A stretch of DNA of 64,000 bases from Pseudomonas taetrolens (GCF_900475285.1 NZ_LS483370.1:434001-498000); one strand, 5' to 3'; shown: positions 40,231 to 52,097, counted from the stretch's first letter. Translations and numbers: made by a program. Notes: generated by a model from the letters alone, not told the origin.

Positions 40231-42940
40231 GATAACCTTGGATGCCTTTGTCGAGGAAGCTCTCTACTTTGGTGCCAACAACGCCACCGAGACCTTTCAG
40301 CACAATTTGAAGGAAGACCCCATGATCGCCCTTTTCGTTTTCCGGGGCTTCTTGGGAGTACTCGTCGTTGGAAACCCAATAACGACTGATCAGACGAAGC
40401 TTCCAGCAGCAGTTGTCATACTCGAAGCCACCAAAGGCTTCCAGGGTACGGTCGCGGTTGTAGTCGTACTGCCAGCGGCTGATGACGTTCCATTGCGGCA
40501 CGATCGGCCAGATAACCGAGAAGTCGTGCTGCTTAATCTTGTAGTAATCCTTGATATAGCCAGGATCGCCCGGCGACAGGTAGTCACCACCGCCCACTGT
40601 CCACTTGCCGGTGTACTGGTCATAGCGAACCTGGTCGTTACGATAACGGTAACCGAGGTTGACCACCTTGTTCGGGTTGTCTTCCGGCTGGTAGTGCATC
40701 ATCGCACTGCCAGAGCGAGTGCTGTGGCTGTCCGGGTCCCAGTTGAAGTCGGCGGTTGCACGCCAGTCGCGGTTGAAGCGGTAAGCATACTCGAGTGCGT
40801 ACGGCGACACACCGGCCGTTGCGTCGGCACGATCGGCGTCAATGCCTGGCAGTTGAACCTTGCGGTCCTTGAAGTAGTAAGCCTGGCCCACGCTGATGCG
40901 TTGACGTTCAAAGCCGTTTTCTTCAATCCAGCGGCTGGTGACGCCCAGGGACAGTTTGTTCTCGTCACCCACACGGTCAGTGCCGGTGAAGCGGTTGTCA
41001 CGCCACAGCGAGGAATAGCTGAAGGTGCTTTCGCTGGTGTCGAAGATCGGGATGTCGTCCTGGTTGCGTTCCGGGACATACAGGTAGAACGCCCGCGGTT
41101 CCAGGGTCTGGCGGAAGTTGGTGCCGAACCATTGGGTGTTGCGGTCGAAGTACAGGCCGCTGTCGATGCTGGCGATAGGTACGCTGCGGTTAACCGAGCT
41201 GTCGAAATTATCACCGGTAGCTAACTGAGCCTTGCCCTTGCCATCCAGATCAAGGTCGTACTGGGTGTACATGTACTTCAGGGATGGCGTCAGGAAGCCG
41301 TAGCTCCAGTTCATCGGCAGGCTCATGGCCGGTGCGACATTCATGCGTGTGCCGTTGGCACGTGCCAGGCCGGTAACGTTGTTGTCCAGGCGAGACGAGA
41401 CCTTCCCGTCTTCATCAACGAAGTTGCCGGTTTCCAGGTCGCGGTCAAAACGCACCAGCTCGGTGTCATATTTGAAGTCCAGACCGCCCGGGTGATACGG
41501 CAGGGCACCATTGAAGGTGAGCTGCGGCAGCATGTTGTACGGCGTGATCTGGGTAACCGTTGCCAGTTGGTAGGCCTGGGCGTTCAGTCGGGCGGTGTAA
41601 TTGTCGCCACGGTAGCTGACGGCGCCCTGCTGGTTGACGAAGTCCTGGCTTTCAACGCCGATCTGATCGCTCTCGAGATCCTGGAAGTAGTACGGGTCGC
41701 TGATCTTGGTGTAATCGACCTCGGTCATTACACGGGAGTCCAGGCCACCCTTGTGCTGCCAGTTGAGCATGTAGCGCTTGTCGGTGTAGTCGGTCTGCAG
41801 CTTGCGGTCGTCGTTGTCGTCGTTGAGGTACGCGGCGCCGAACTGCCCTTCGCTGGACTCGGTCAGGTAGCGGAACTCGCCTTCCATCAACAGGCCGCGC
41901 TTGGTCATGTAGCGCGGGTACAACGTGGCATCGTAGTTGGGTGCCAGGTTGAAGTAGTACGGGGTCACGAGCATGAAGCCGGTGTCGGAACTGCTGCTGA
42001 AGGACGGCGGCAGGAAACCGGACTGACGGCGATCGTCGATCGGGAAGTAGATGTACGGGGTGTAGAAAATCGGGATGTCTTTGACCCGCAGCGTCACGTT
42101 GGTTGCCGTACCGAAGCCGGTGGCCGGGTTCAACGTGATGTTGTTGCCTTTGAGCTGCCAGGCGTTGCTGTTCGGCTCGCACGTGGTGTACGTACCATCC
42201 TTGAGGCGGATGATCGCGTTTTCACCGCGCTTGGCGTACAGCGCACTGCCGCGAATGCGCGACTTGTGCAAAACGTATTCGGCGTTATCGACCTTGGCAG
42301 CACCGGTGTCCAGTTGAACATCGGCGTGATCGCCGACAATCAATGCACCGTTGTCGCGAAGGCGGACCTTGCCATTGAGCTCGCCACGGCTTTCGGCCTC
42401 GTCGGCTTCGATCTGCATGCTGCCCTGACGCATGACAACGTCACCGGCGAGGGTCGCGACCTGTTCTTCCTGCTGATAGCGTGAGGCCTTGGCACCAATA
42501 AAGGTTGGGGCATCACTTTTGCTGGTGGTGTCGTTCATGCCCGGACGGATTGGCTCGACGTAGGAGCCAGCGCAGTACGGACCGGTTTCGGCCAGTTGCG
42601 CAGGTGTCAGCTTGTCACGCGGGACCCAGTCGAGGTGACTGTAGTCTTCGCTGCGTGACTTCAGCCCACGGCCCTTGGCTTCAGTCACCAGCGGGGTCTG
42701 TGCGGCTTGCTCGGCTGTTTCGCCGGAAGCATCGACCACAGCGCCAGCATGCGTCGGACGAGGTGGCAATTGCGCTACATTCGTTTTAGGCGCGCAATCC
42801 CAGCCTCCCGTAGCCGACACGGAACAGTCATACTGCTCCTCGGCAACAGCGAATGGCGTGGCTAAAGGTTGCATGGCCAGCAGACTGCCGGTTACCAGCA
42901 ACGGAAATTTTTTACGAAACGCGGGGGATTTCAATGCCAT
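40205..42940 (-). CDS. lptD: LPS-assembly outer-membrane protein LptD
   Basis: LptD, with LptE, puts lipopolysaccharide into the outer leaflet. The 911-aa precursor has a signal peptide ending near [10 protein letters not shown], an N-terminal OstA jellyroll that starts around residue 145 ([22 protein letters not shown]) and a C-terminal 26-strand barrel of alternating hydrophobic segments. Cysteines in the N part ([13 protein letters not shown]) and near the end (DNCCWKLRL) fit the disulfides needed for activity. First gene of its operon, divergent from amgK. Confidence 0.96.
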   Translation of the reverse strand: MALKSPAFRKKFPLLVTGSLLAMQPLATPFAVAEEQYDCSVSATGGWDCAPKTNVAQLPPRPTHAGAVVDASGETAEQAAQTPLVTEAKGRGLKSRSEDYSHLDWVPRDKLTPAQLAETGPYCAGSYVEPIRPGMNDTTSKSDAPTFIGAKASRYQQEEQVATLAGDVVMRQGSMQIEADEAESRGELNGKVRLRDNGALIVGDHADVQLDTGAAKVDNAEYVLHKSRIRGSALYAKRGENAIIRLKDGTYTTCEPNSNAWQLKGNNITLNPATGFGTATNVTLRVKDIPIFYTPYIYFPIDDRRQSGFLPPSFSSSSDTGFMLVTPYYFNLAPNYDATLYPRYMTKRGLLMEGEFRYLTESSEGQFGAAYLNDDNDDRKLQTDYTDKRYMLNWQHKGGLDSRVMTEVDYTKISDPYYFQDLESDQIGVESQDFVNQQGAVSYRGDNYTARLNAQAYQLATVTQITPYNMLPQLTFNGALPYHPGGLDFKYDTELVRFDRDLETGNFVDEDGKVSSRLDNNVTGLARANGTRMNVAPAMSLPMNWSYGFLTPSLKYMYTQYDLDLDGKGKAQLATGDNFDSSVNRSVPIASIDSGLYFDRNTQWFGTNFRQTLEPRAFYLYVPERNQDDIPIFDTSESTFSYSSLWRDNRFTGTDRVGDENKLSLGVTSRWIEENGFERQRISVGQAYYFKDRKVQLPGIDADRADATAGVSPYALEYAYRFNRDWRATADFNWDPDSHSTRSGSAMMHYQPEDNPNKVVNLGYRYRNDQVRYDQYTGKWTVGGGDYLSPGDPGYIKDYYKIKQHDFSVIWPIVPQWNVISRWQYDYNRDRTLEAFGGFEYDNCCWKLRLISRYWVSNDEYSQEAPENEKGDHGVFLQIVLKGLGGVVGTKVESFLDKGIQGYREREDQAF

Positions 42941-43071
42941 CTTATTAGTCCGGGCTTCCTGCGTGCCATCAGCCCGCGGTGGGGGACCGCACGCCTATCG
43001 ATGGTCTGGAAAAGATTCTGGATAATAAAGCATGACCCGCTTGACGGCTAGCGCCGTCGGAGACCCTTGTA

Positions 43072-44765
<1,694 letters not shown>

Positions 44766-44766
44766 T

Positions 44767-45534
44767 ATGTTGTGGCCAGGGACGCTGATCGGAGCCGGAG
44801 CAGGTTTTCTCATTGCCAGCATTCCGGGAGCCATGCTCGGTGCCTTGTTGGGGCAGGTGCTGGATCGGCGCCTGCAGTTGCACAGTTGGGCGGATGTGCG
44901 GGAGCGCTTGGGCGGTCGCCCGATGCGGGACAACGATGAACTGCTGTTCATTTTGTTGGGCCGCCTGGCCAAGAGCGGGGGCCGGGTGATGGCCCCGCAT
45001 ATCGAACAGGCACGTCAAGAGATGCGCCTGCTCGACATGACGCCCAGTGAGCAGGAGCGGGCCGTTGCAGCGTTTAACCGTGGCAAGTCGGGTAGTGACT
45101 CGGTGCGTGACGATCTGCAGCGCCTGAAAGCCGAGCCGGCGGTATCTGAACGCGTGTTGCGCGCCTGCTGGCGGATGTGTGTTGCCGACGCGCGGGTCGA
45201 TCCTGGCGAGCGACAGCTGATCATGCTCTGGGGACGTTGGCTGGGCTGGACACCGCAACAGGTTGAGGCACTGGGTGCTGAGTACGACGTGCACTCGCAA
45301 TCGTTGCTCACTCGCGGCGGCACTTATCAGGCATCGCTGGCGTTGCTTGGCGTCACGGACAGCAGTGATCCGGTGCAGATAAAGCGTGCCTACCGGCGTT
45401 TGCTCAGTCGTCATCACCCGGACAAGATCGCTGGCACCGGGGCGACTTCTTCGCAGGTGCGTGACGCCACTGAAAAAACCCGCGAGCTGCATCACGCTTA
45501 TGCCTTGATCAGTGAGCGGCGCGGTTTTCGTTAA
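44767..45534 (+). CDS. djlA: DjlA-like membrane co-chaperone (TerB + J domain)
   Basis: The 255-aa protein has a glycine-rich N-terminal membrane segment (GTLIGAGAGFLIASIPGAML), a TerB-like helical domain at about 50-170 and a C-terminal J domain with the DnaK-stimulating motif HHPDKIAG. This is the DjlA layout, which recruits DnaK to the inner membrane. It starts one base after the murU stop, so probably belongs to the amgK-murU operon, though no functional link is known. Confidence 0.88.
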   Translation: MLWPGTLIGAGAGFLIASIPGAMLGALLGQVLDRRLQLHSWADVRERLGGRPMRDNDELLFILLGRLAKSGGRVMAPHIEQARQEMRLLDMTPSEQERAVAAFNRGKSGSDSVRDDLQRLKAEPAVSERVLRACWRMCVADARVDPGERQLIMLWGRWLGWTPQQVEALGAEYDVHSQSLLTRGGTYQASLALLGVTDSSDPVQIKRAYRRLLSRHHPDKIAGTGATSSQVRDATEKTRELHHAYALISERRGFR

Positions 45535-45548
45535 GCGCAGGGCCGGGG

Positions 45549-46541
45549 CTACTTATCCACAGGCTGCGGATTAAGCCAGCCACGGATCCGACGAAACAGC
45601 AGTTCCTGCTCGGCGGCCCGGTTGCCCGGGATAGCTGTCAGTGCCACTTGATTGAATGTCAAACCATTGACCCGCTTGCTGGCCTGCCGCCGTTGCAAGG
45701 CGGCTTCGCGTGTGAGCGGCTTGTCTTTATAGAACAGGTCTAGCTGCGCAATGTTGAGTGACGAGATCAGTTGGCTCAATTGAGGTTGTGCCTGGGCCGG
45801 TGTTTGTGCCGCGACCATGATCAGCTTGGGGATTTGCGCGGGCTGTTTTTCTTCCAGATAACGTGCAGCCCAATAGGCTCCTGTGCCATGACCTAGCAGG
45901 ACAATGCTGCGCATGTTCTGTTGCAGCGCAAAGGCCAGCGCGGCGTCGATGCGCGCGAAAATGCGCTCGGCATCGGCCTTGCTTAACGCTTCAAGCGTCG
46001 ACACGGCTACTGGATCGTTTCCGGGGTTTTCAGTGCCGGCGCTGGCCGCCTGCTCGATGGGCTTGGCTGTGGTGCTGGCGTCTTTGCTGCTACTGTCTGG
46101 CGTGACAGGCTGGCTTTCTGGTTCGGTCTCTCGCGTCAGGCTGGCCGTGCTTTGGATGTCCGGCAAGGTCAGGCTCAGGCTGGCCCAGTTGGCATCGGGG
46201 AGTTTGTTGCGCAGTGGCCCGACGGCCAGCGGCCAGTCAGCCGTTTCTCCGTTACCCGGCACAATAATCACCAGCCCGCTGGGGGCGCTGCTGTTGGCAG
46301 GTTTCCAGAGCGTGAGAAAACTGTCGTCTCCGGCCTGTAGCAGTTGCTGTTCGTGTTTTGGGATGCTTCGCTCAAGCGCCATTGCATCCTCCTGGCTGCG
46401 CTCGGGCAGTGGCTGGCGCACCGGCGGCTGAGGAAGTGCAGTCTCGGGGGCAGGTTCGGGCTCGGCTGCCTGGGTTGGCAAGGCGAGGGGCAGCAGTAAC
46501 GACAGGCACAAGGCTGGCAATGCCAGACGGTAAAGAAGCAT
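45549..46541 (-). CDS. DUF3530 family exported alpha/beta-hydrolase-like protein
   Basis: The 330-aa product has a signal peptide (MLLYRLALPALCLSLLLPLA, cleavage near TQA-A), a low-complexity Pro/Glu linker, and an alpha/beta-hydrolase-like core (LVIIVPGNGETADWP). At the nucleophile elbow it reads LLGHGTGAYWAARY, with Gly where a Ser would be, so it is probably not a classical serine hydrolase. A second low-complexity insert rich in Ser, Thr and Glu lies near residues 140-175. Function unknown. Convergent with the djlA-like gene and divergent from agtS. Confidence 0.85.
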   Translation of the reverse strand: MLLYRLALPALCLSLLLPLALPTQAAEPEPAPETALPQPPVRQPLPERSQEDAMALERSIPKHEQQLLQAGDDSFLTLWKPANSSAPSGLVIIVPGNGETADWPLAVGPLRNKLPDANWASLSLTLPDIQSTASLTRETEPESQPVTPDSSSKDASTTAKPIEQAASAGTENPGNDPVAVSTLEALSKADAERIFARIDAALAFALQQNMRSIVLLGHGTGAYWAARYLEEKQPAQIPKLIMVAAQTPAQAQPQLSQLISSLNIAQLDLFYKDKPLTREAALQRRQASKRVNGLTFNQVALTAIPGNRAAEQELLFRRIRGWLNPQPVDK

Positions 46542-46615
46542 CGGTTATTCCAGGCCAGAAGTAATCCCGGCAGCCTAAAGGGTTGATCCATATTTGTCAG
46601 GGTGTGAGCGTCCAG

Positions 46616-49009
46616 ATGACACGTTTTTGCTATTGGTGGGTTATCGGCTGGTTATGGCTGCCCTTGATGGGCACGGCAGCGCCTTTGCCGGCGGCGCAGT
46701 TGTCGGCGGATCAGCAACAGTGGCTGGCGCAACATCAGGAGCTGCGTGTCGGGCTGGTGCTGCAGGCCCCTTACGCCAGGTTTGACCAGCGCTTGCAGCA
46801 ATTGTCGGGGGCCAATGTCGAGCTGATGAAGTGGCTGGCGAGCACGTTGAATGTCGAACTGGTCTGGCGAAACTACCCCGACCTGAAAAGTGTGGAAAAG
46901 GCTGCCCGCGCCGGGGAGATCGATCTGGTACCGGGGTTGACGCAAACCCCGGCAGGTTTGCGTTTGTGGCTGTTTTCCGATCCCTATATGCGGATTCCGC
47001 AATTGCTGGTGGGGGTGCGCAACGGTACGGGCTCGGTTGAACTGGAAAGCATCGACAGTCAAACCCGCGTTGCGGTGCGCATGCCCGGCGTCACTGCGGA
47101 CTTCTTGCGTAGCAGCTATCCGGGTCTGAACCTGCAAGGCGTGCCATTGGAGCGCCAGGCTTTGCAGTTATTGCTCAGCCAGCAAGCCACGTATGCCGTG
47201 GTCGATGAAGCCCAGCTCAGCCGTTTGTCGATCGAGCCCGAGTTTGCGGAGTTGGCCGTGGTCGGTGATATCGGGCTGCCACAACTGCTGCGCGTTGCGA
47301 CCCGCCGAGACTGGCCCGAGTTGGCTGGCATTGTCGAGCGTGGGCTGCATGCGATTCCGGCGCGAGACATGGAGCAATTGCATGCTCGTTGGTTACAGCC
47401 CAAATATCCGCGAGCCGGCCCTTCGCCGGGCTTCTGGCAAAATCTGTGCGCATTGCTCGGAGTGGTGCTGCTGGCGTGCATGGCCATTGTGTTCTGGCAG
47501 CGCCGCCAGCAGACGGCGCTTGAACGTACCCTGCTCGGGGCCCGGGAAGACATCGCCTTGCGCGCCGCCAGCGCTGAAGCGTTGCGCTTGACTCAGTTTT
47601 CAATTGATCAAAGCCCCATGGGGATTCTGTGGGTGAATTGGGACAGCCATGTGCGCTATGCCAATCGCGCTGCGGAAGACATGCTCGGCTATACACCCGG
47701 GGCTGTTCTGGAACGACCCTTGAGCGACTTCGAACCCGGCTTGAGCATGGACCGCTGGTTGAGTTTGTGGCGGCGTGCACGCGCCAGCGAGGAGGGTGTT
47801 CAACGTATCGAAACCCACTGTGTCCGCGCCGATGGCAGCCAGTTTCCGGCCGATGTGACCTTGAGCTTTTTGCGGTTTCAGGAAGCTGAGTATTTGGTGG
47901 TGTACCTCAATGACCTCACTGAGCGGCGGCGGGTACAGGCGGCGCTGCAAGAAAGCGATGCACGCTTGCAGGGGATTGCCGCTAACGTCCCGGGGCTGGT
48001 CTTTCGTCTGGAACGCTCTTTGCTGACTGGTGAACTGGACTTTCCTTACATCAGCGAAGGCAGTGAAAGTCTGGCCGGGTTTTCCCCGGCCACATTGCGT
48101 CAGCGTGAGGTGGGTTTGCGCAGCCTGGTACACCCGGATGACAAGGCGGATTACCATCGGGTGCAGGATATCGCGCTGGACAGTGACAGTGACTGGTCAT
48201 GGCAAGGACGGATCTTGACCAGCCAAGGACAGCAGCGTTGGGCTGAAATCAAGGCCATTACCCGTCGTCTCGAAGATGGCACGGTGGTGTGGGACGGCAT
48301 TGTCTGGGATATCAGCGAGAGCAAGCGCATCGAGCTGGCGCTTGACAGTTCGCGGGGCCAACTGCGGGAACTCTCGGCGCACCTTGAGAGTGTGCGAGAA
48401 GAAGAAAAGGCCCGCATCGCTCGCGAGGTGCATGATGAGCTGGGCCAGATGCTGACGGTACTCAAACTTGAAACCTCGATGTGCGAGCTGGCCTACGCCG
48501 ACCTTGATCCAGGGTTGCGCGAGCGGCTCAATAGCATGAAAAAACTGATTGCCCAGTTGTTCCAGCTGGTACGGGATGTTGCGACGGCGTTACGCCCGCC
48601 GATTCTGGATGCAGGTATCTGCTCGGCGATTGAATGGCAGGCCCGGCGGTTTGAGGCGCGGACTCAGATTCCGTGCCTGGTTCAGGTGCCGGAACACCTG
48701 CCACCGCTGAGTGCCGCGAAGGAAGTCGGGCTGTTCAGGATTTTGCAGGAGGCACTGACCAACGTGATCCGTCATGCTCAGGCCCAGACCGTGGAGTTGA
48801 CGCTGAGTGTGCAGGGCAAAGAACTGTGTTTGAGCATCAGCGATGATGGTCAGGGTTTTGAACCCTCGGCCGGCCGGCCGGCATCCTTCGGATTGGTCGG
48901 CATGCGTGAGCGGGTTTTGATGCTGGGCGGTACGTTGTCGCTGCAAAGCGAACCGGGAGCGGGCACCACACTGAGTGTGCGCGTGCCTTTGAGCCAAAGC
49001 GTTGAGTGA
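46616..49009 (+). CDS. agtS: hybrid-sensing histidine kinase AgtS
   Basis: The 797-aa kinase has a signal/anchor (MTRFCYWWVIGWLWLP), a periplasmic solute-binding (SBP_bac_3-like) domain at about 40-270, a membrane span near 280-300, two PAS domains (about 330-450 and 460-580), and a NarX-type HisKA_3 phosphoacceptor motif REVHDELGQML followed by an HATPase domain (LTNVIRHA, DDGQGF, GLVGMRERV). In P. aeruginosa agtSR controls the agt importer in response to GABA or 5-aminovalerate and, by reports, responds to GlcNAc or peptidoglycan. ATG 46616 is preferred to TTG 46583 and GTG 46604. Confidence 0.87.
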   Translation: MTRFCYWWVIGWLWLPLMGTAAPLPAAQLSADQQQWLAQHQELRVGLVLQAPYARFDQRLQQLSGANVELMKWLASTLNVELVWRNYPDLKSVEKAARAGEIDLVPGLTQTPAGLRLWLFSDPYMRIPQLLVGVRNGTGSVELESIDSQTRVAVRMPGVTADFLRSSYPGLNLQGVPLERQALQLLLSQQATYAVVDEAQLSRLSIEPEFAELAVVGDIGLPQLLRVATRRDWPELAGIVERGLHAIPARDMEQLHARWLQPKYPRAGPSPGFWQNLCALLGVVLLACMAIVFWQRRQQTALERTLLGAREDIALRAASAEALRLTQFSIDQSPMGILWVNWDSHVRYANRAAEDMLGYTPGAVLERPLSDFEPGLSMDRWLSLWRRARASEEGVQRIETHCVRADGSQFPADVTLSFLRFQEAEYLVVYLNDLTERRRVQAALQESDARLQGIAANVPGLVFRLERSLLTGELDFPYISEGSESLAGFSPATLRQREVGLRSLVHPDDKADYHRVQDIALDSDSDWSWQGRILTSQGQQRWAEIKAITRRLEDGTVVWDGIVWDISESKRIELALDSSRGQLRELSAHLESVREEEKARIAREVHDELGQMLTVLKLETSMCELAYADLDPGLRERLNSMKKLIAQLFQLVRDVATALRPPILDAGICSAIEWQARRFEARTQIPCLVQVPEHLPPLSAAKEVGLFRILQEALTNVIRHAQAQTVELTLSVQGKELCLSISDDGQGFEPSAGRPASFGLVGMRERVLMLGGTLSLQSEPGAGTTLSVRVPLSQSVE

Positions 49010-49029
49010 TTTTTGATGAGGAAATGCCC

Positions 49030-49659
49030 GTGATCCGTGTACTGGTAGCTGAAGACCACACCATCGTGCGAGAAGGGATCAAGCAGTTGATCGGCCTGGC
49101 CAAGGACTTGCTGGTCGTGGGTGAGGCGAGTAACGGCGAGCAACTGCTGGAAACCTTGAGGAGTGTGCCTTGCGAAGTGGTGCTGTTGGATATTTCGATG
49201 CCGGGGGTGAATGGTCTTGAAGCGATCCCGCGGATCCGCGCCTTGAATAACCCGCCCGCGATTCTAGTGCTGTCGATGCACGATGAAGCGCAAATGGCGG
49301 CTCGGGCATTGAAGTTCGGTGCTGCGGGTTACGCCACCAAAGACAGTGACCCGGCGCTGCTGCTTACGGCCATCCGTAAAGTGGCGGCGGGCGGGCGTTA
49401 CATCGACCCGGATCTGGCGGATCGCATGGTGTTCGAGGTCGGCCTGACCGACACCCGGCCATTGCATGCCTTGTTGTCTGAGCGTGAATTTTCGGTGTTC
49501 GAGCGATTGGCGCAGGGCGTTAACGTCAATGACATCGCCCAGCAACTGGCCCTGAGCAGCAAAACCATCAGTACCCACAAGGCGCGTCTGATGCAGAAAC
49601 TCCACGTCACGTCGCTGGCGGAGCTGGTCAAATATGCGATGGAGCACAAGTTGCTGTAA
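49030..49659 (+). CDS. agtR: NarL/LuxR-family response regulator AgtR
   Basis: The 209-aa regulator has a receiver domain with the phosphoacceptor Asp in VVLLDISMPG and acidic pair AEDH, and a C-terminal LuxR-type helix-turn-helix (LSEREFSVFERLAQGVNVNDIAQQLALSSKTISTHKARL). The start is chosen as GTG 49030 because AGGA (49019-49022) is 7 bases upstream; the ATG at 49024 would lie right against that site. It follows agtS by 20 bases. Its likely target is agtA. Confidence 0.88.
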   Translation: MIRVLVAEDHTIVREGIKQLIGLAKDLLVVGEASNGEQLLETLRSVPCEVVLLDISMPGVNGLEAIPRIRALNNPPAILVLSMHDEAQMAARALKFGAAGYATKDSDPALLLTAIRKVAAGGRYIDPDLADRMVFEVGLTDTRPLHALLSEREFSVFERLAQGVNVNDIAQQLALSSKTISTHKARLMQKLHVTSLAELVKYAMEHKLL

Positions 49660-49770
49660 GTCTCTCCCTCAGTATTGATAGGGCCGACATATCTGTTTAC
49701 GACAGGTTTGCCTCCGGCCCTTGCCTGTCGGGTGCACGGTAGATGTATGACCATTCCGATCACGACATCG

Positions 49771-49790
49771 TTGTAGGGCAATCCCTACAA
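49771..49790. promoter_or_regulatory. candidate AgtR operator upstream of agtA
   Basis: TTGTAGGG-CAAT-CCCTACAA is a perfect inverted repeat with 8-bp arms, 107 bases before the agtA start and 111 bases after agtR. Perfect symmetry over 20 bp between a NarL-type regulator and its presumed target operon points to a dimer site. Assignment to AgtR is inference. Confidence 0.6.
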
Positions 49791-49896
49791 AAACCCTTCC
49801 ATCCTCCTGATGTGAATATCTCCTTCGCCCCGATTTCTGTGGGCTTGCACCTTCATTAGTCTTGGGCTACGGCAGTCCAAAACAAAAGGTGTGGCT

Positions 49897-51021
49897 ATGA
49901 GTGAGGTCGGTGCAAGCGCTGGGGCGAGTGACATACTGGTCAGCTTTCGTGGTGTGCAAAAGAGCTACGATGGCGAAAACCTGATCGTTAAAGATCTCAA
50001 TCTGGATATTCGCAAAGGCGAGTTCCTGACATTGCTCGGGCCGTCCGGCTCTGGCAAAACCACCAGCCTGATGATGTTGGCCGGCTTTGAAACGCCCACT
50101 GCCGGTGAAATCCTGCTTGCGGGTCGATCGATCAACAATGTGCCACCGCATAAACGCGACATCGGCATGGTGTTCCAGAACTACGCGCTGTTTCCGCACA
50201 TGACCGTGGCCGAGAACCTGGGGTTCCCGTTATCTGTGCGCGGCTTGAACCGGACGGATATCAGCGAACGGGTCAAGCGTGTACTGAGCATGGTGCAGCT
50301 GGATGCCTTTGCGCAGCGTTACCCGGCCCAACTGTCGGGCGGTCAGCAACAACGGGTAGCGCTGGCGCGAGCGCTGGTGTTTGAACCGCAGCTGGTGCTG
50401 ATGGATGAGCCGCTGGGTGCGCTGGATAAACAGCTGCGCGAGCACATGCAGATGGAGATCAAGCACCTTCATCAGCGCCTGGGCGTCACCGTGGTCTATG
50501 TGACTCACGATCAGGGCGAAGCGTTGACCATGTCCGATCGTGTTGCCGTGTTTCATCAGGGTGAAATTCAGCAGATCGCCCCGCCGCGCACCTTATATGA
50601 AGAGCCGAAAAATACATTTGTTGCCAACTTCATCGGTGAGAACAACCGTCTCAATGGCCGCCTGCACAGCCAGGACGGTGATCGCTGCGTGGTGGAACTG
50701 AGCCGGGGCGAGAAGGTTCAGGCGCTGGCGGTGAATGTGGGGCGCACAGGCGATCCGGTGACGTTGTCCATCCGGCCTGAACGCATCAGCCTCAATGGCT
50801 CCAGCGAATCGTGCATCAACCGCTTTTCGGGGCGTGTTGAAGAATTTATCTACCTGGGCGATCACGTCCGGTTGCGCCTCGAAGTCTGCGGCAAGAACGA
50901 TTTTTTTGTGAAACAGCCCATTGCCGAGCTTGATCCGGGCCTGGCGGTGGGAGACGTCGTGCCACTTGGTTGGCAAGTCGAACATGTACGCGCGCTGGAC
51001 CCTCTCTTAGAGGCGAATTAA
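49897..51021 (+). CDS. agtA: ABC importer ATP-binding protein AgtA (PotA-like)
   Basis: The 374-aa ATPase has Walker A GPSGSGKTT, signature LSGGQQQRVALARAL, Walker B LVLMDEPLGALD and the switch His in YVTHDQGEA, plus a C-terminal TOBE regulatory domain from about 290. It belongs to the PotA-like polyamine/opine group. By gene order it matches AgtA of P. aeruginosa, part of the GABA and 5-aminovalerate importer. ATG 49897 has AAAGG 6 bases upstream; GTG 49891 is too close to it. An A-rich CA-type motif precedes the RBS. Confidence 0.9.
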   Translation: MSEVGASAGASDILVSFRGVQKSYDGENLIVKDLNLDIRKGEFLTLLGPSGSGKTTSLMMLAGFETPTAGEILLAGRSINNVPPHKRDIGMVFQNYALFPHMTVAENLGFPLSVRGLNRTDISERVKRVLSMVQLDAFAQRYPAQLSGGQQQRVALARALVFEPQLVLMDEPLGALDKQLREHMQMEIKHLHQRLGVTVVYVTHDQGEALTMSDRVAVFHQGEIQQIAPPRTLYEEPKNTFVANFIGENNRLNGRLHSQDGDRCVVELSRGEKVQALAVNVGRTGDPVTLSIRPERISLNGSSESCINRFSGRVEEFIYLGDHVRLRLEVCGKNDFFVKQPIAELDPGLAVGDVVPLGWQVEHVRALDPLLEAN

Positions 51022-51056
51022 TCGCCCCGGCTTCACCAACCCTGTGGAGAACAACA

Positions 51057-52097
51057 ATGCATAAATCCCTCAAGTTCACGGCCCTGACGCTGGGCATGCT
51101 GTGCGCGGCCAATGCAATGGCAGCCACCGATCTCACCGTGGTGTCGTTTGGCGGAGCGAACAAGGCCGCGCAGGTCAAAGCGTTTTACGCCCCTTGGGAG
51201 GCCAAAGGTGACGGCAAAATCATCGCCGGTGAATACAACGGTGAAATGGCCAAGATCAAAGCGATGGTCGACACCAAAAGTATTTCCTGGGACCTGGTAG
51301 AAGTGGAATCACCGGAACTGTCCCGCGGGTGTGACGAGGACATGTTCGAACCGCTGGACCCGGCCCTGTTCGGCAATCCTGAGCAGTACGTCAAAGGCGC
51401 GATCCAGACCTGTGGTGCCGGCTTCTTCGTGTGGTCAACGGTGTTGGCCTACAACGCCGACAAGTTGAAAACCGCACCCACCAGTTGGGCGGATTTCTGG
51501 GACACCAAGACCTTCCCGGGTAAACGCGGTCTGCGCAAGGGTGCCAAGTACACCCTGGAATTTGCACTGATGGCCGACGGCGTGGCGCCCAAGGACGTGT
51601 ACAGCGTGCTGGCGAGCAAGGAAGGCCAGAACCGTGCCTTCAAAAAGCTGGATGAGCTCAAGCCGAGCATTCAATGGTGGGAGGCGGGCGCTCAGCCGCC
51701 GCAATACTTGGCCTCCGGCGATGTCGTGATGAGTTCGGCTTATAACGGCCGTATTGCAGCGGTGCAAAAGGAAAGCAATCTGAAAGTGGTATGGAACGGC
51801 GGCATTTACGATTTTGACGCCTGGGCCATCCCGAAAGGACTGAGCAAGGACAAGGCTGAAGCCGCGAAGAAATTCATTGCCTTCACCCTACAGCCACAAC
51901 AGCAAAGCCTGTACTCGCAAAACATCGCCTATGGTCCGGCCAACAAGGAAGCGATGCCGCTCTTGCCGAAGGAGCTGCTGGCCGACATGCCAACGGCCCC
52001 GGAAAACATCGTCAACCAGGTGCAGATCGACGTCAGCTTCTGGGCTGATAACGGCGAGCAACTGGAGCAACGCTTCAACGCCTGGGCTGCCAAGTAA
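51057..52097 (+). CDS. agtB: periplasmic substrate-binding protein AgtB
   Basis: The 346-aa precursor has a signal peptide (MHKSLKFTALTLGMLCAANA, cleavage after MAA) and a PotD-like solute-binding fold: VVSFGGANKAAQVKAF, then ISWDLVEVESPEL and WNGGIYDFDAWAIPKG. It captures the substrate in the periplasm, probably 5-aminovalerate or GABA by synteny. GGAG lies 7 bases before ATG, with an AACAACAA stretch between them that could be an Hfq/Crc target. Confidence 0.9.
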   Translation: MHKSLKFTALTLGMLCAANAMAATDLTVVSFGGANKAAQVKAFYAPWEAKGDGKIIAGEYNGEMAKIKAMVDTKSISWDLVEVESPELSRGCDEDMFEPLDPALFGNPEQYVKGAIQTCGAGFFVWSTVLAYNADKLKTAPTSWADFWDTKTFPGKRGLRKGAKYTLEFALMADGVAPKDVYSVLASKEGQNRAFKKLDELKPSIQWWEAGAQPPQYLASGDVVMSSAYNGRIAAVQKESNLKVVWNGGIYDFDAWAIPKGLSKDKAEAAKKFIAFTLQPQQQSLYSQNIAYGPANKEAMPLLPKELLADMPTAPENIVNQVQIDVSFWADNGEQLEQRFNAWAAK

